Assembly (NCBI GenBank): GCA_027043825.1
Contig: JALUER010000054.1
Span: 1-10,907 of the forward strand
DNA length: 10,907 nucleotides
Direction: 5' to 3'
Origin: Microcaldota archaeon
GTDB taxonomy: Archaea; Iainarchaeota; Iainarchaeia; JAADDC01
Both the position numbers and the translations under genes were made by a program. This document shows, piece after piece, positions 10,269 through 10,907 of this stretch. Under the pieces are notes generated by a model, which saw only the letters and a program-made list of their open reading frames with translations, was not told where the DNA came from and searched no databases. The first letter of the stretch is position 1, and each line of letters opens with the position of its first letter.

Positions 10269-10907
10269 ATGGTTAATCTTTCTCTCTTCAGGAAGGTAAG
10301 GCCCGGGGTATGGGAGATGGAGCCAAGGGGGAGCATGAAGGCCCCCCTGAGGGTCTACGGGACGAGGAGGATCGTGGAGGAGCTGGAGGAAACGGCGGTA
10401 CAGCAGGGCATGAACGTGGCGTCCCTCCCGGGCATAGTGAAGTACTCCATCATGCTCCCGGACGCTCACCAGGGATACGGCTTCCCCATAGGCGGGGTGG
10501 CCGCCTTCGACGTGGGGGAGGGCGTTATCTCCCCGGGAGGTGTGGGCTTCGACATCAACTGTGGCGTGCGGGTCGTTTTGACGAATCTAACGGAGAAGGA
10601 GGTTCGAACAAAGCTAAAGGAACTCGTGGATGTCCTCTTCAGGAACGTGCCAGCTGGACTGGGGAGTGAAGGGAGACTAAGGCTTAGCCGCTCCCAGCTG
10701 GAGGAGGTCATGACGGAGGGGGTCTTCTGGGCCGTGGAGATGGGCTACGGGTGGGAGGAGGACCCGGAGCACATTGAGGAGAACGGGAGGATGGAGGGAG
10801 CGGATCCGTCCAAGGTTTCCTCCACCGCCGTGAAGAGAGGGGCGCCCCAGCTGGGAACCCTCGGAAGCGGCAACCACTTCCTGGAGATCCAGAGGGTGGA
10901 GAAGATC
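10269..10907 (+). CDS. rtcB: RNA-splicing ligase RtcB, N-terminal part
   Basis: An open frame of 213 codons from ATG 10269, cut by the window end; full RtcB has about 480 residues. The signature MLPDAHQGYGFPIGG (62-76), ISPGGVGFDINCGVR (87-101) and LGSGNHFLEIQ (198-208) are present. Asp95, Cys98, Asn202 and His203 fall at the same numbers as the metal- and GTP-site residues of Pyrococcus horikoshii RtcB; the catalytic histidine for guanylylation (His404 there) lies beyond the window. RtcB joins 2',3'-cyclic phosphate or 3'-phosphate ends to 5'-OH ends, completing tRNA splicing after endonuclease cleavage. No intein interrupts the Cys98 region, a place where some archaeal RtcB proteins carry one. 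The promoter overlaps the end of truA. Confidence 0.97.
   Translation, partial: MVNLSLFRKVRPGVWEMEPRGSMKAPLRVYGTRRIVEELEETAVQQGMNVASLPGIVKYSIMLPDAHQGYGFPIGGVAAFDVGEGVISPGGVGFDINCGVRVVLTNLTEKEVRTKLKELVDVLFRNVPAGLGSEGRLRLSRSQLEEVMTEGVFWAVEMGYGWEEDPEHIEENGRMEGADPSKVSSTAVKRGAPQLGTLGSGNHFLEIQRVEKI

Overview
The window comes from an archaeon, most likely a thermophilic lineage on the euryarchaeal side. Evidence for Archaea: the C-terminus of RNA polymerase subunit RpoN, an archaeal-type S2, a MEMO-family protein, RadA, a three-OB-fold RPA with a zinc finger, RtcB, tRNA genes without encoded CCA, and TATA-type promoters. Thermophily is inferred from GC-rich tRNA stems, Glu/Lys/Arg-rich proteins and frequent AGG/AGA arginine codons. 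I cannot name the genus; the gene set would fit Thermoplasmatota, Hadarchaeota or a similar lineage (low confidence).

Layout. 1-105 is the end of rpoN. 106-873 is a tRNA block (Ser-UGA, Arg-CCU, Ala-UGC) whose spacers are full of related GC-rich hairpins and short repeats. 874-1434 is a half-size MFS-like membrane protein on the + strand. It meets, tail to tail, a minus-strand rpsB-MEMO pair (2833-1431). Divergent from rpsB runs a 527-residue protein resembling DUF505 (2916-4499), which overlaps the end of a minus-strand HD-domain dNTPase-like gene (5493-4480). 5494-5948 is a second non-coding block: a 75-bp direct repeat, a decayed tRNA-Leu copy and an intact tRNA-Leu(CAA). Then come an M29-type aminopeptidase with an overlapping small winged-helix gene (5949-7225), a minus-strand rpa-radA operon (9483-7212), and + strand truA and rtcB (9509 onward; rtcB is cut by the window end).

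How the genes fit together. rpa and radA form a recombination/ssDNA-handling operon. truA and rtcB are both RNA-processing genes. rpoN, rpsB and the MEMO gene are normally parts of one conserved archaeal operon, but here they are split and inverted around the tRNA block. First genes of transcription units carry a TATA-like box about 22-31 nt before the start codon and so look leaderless, including several GTG starts. Downstream genes in operons carry good Shine-Dalgarno sequences.

No CRISPR, transposase, toxin-antitoxin or defence system is visible. The most unusual material is the repeat and hairpin architecture around the tRNAs: a two-hairpin module with a conserved AGAAY loop on stems that differ in sequence, identical 3' trailer hairpins after two different tRNAs, a recurring 26-nt motif, and fragments of tRNA-Ser and tRNA-Leu.
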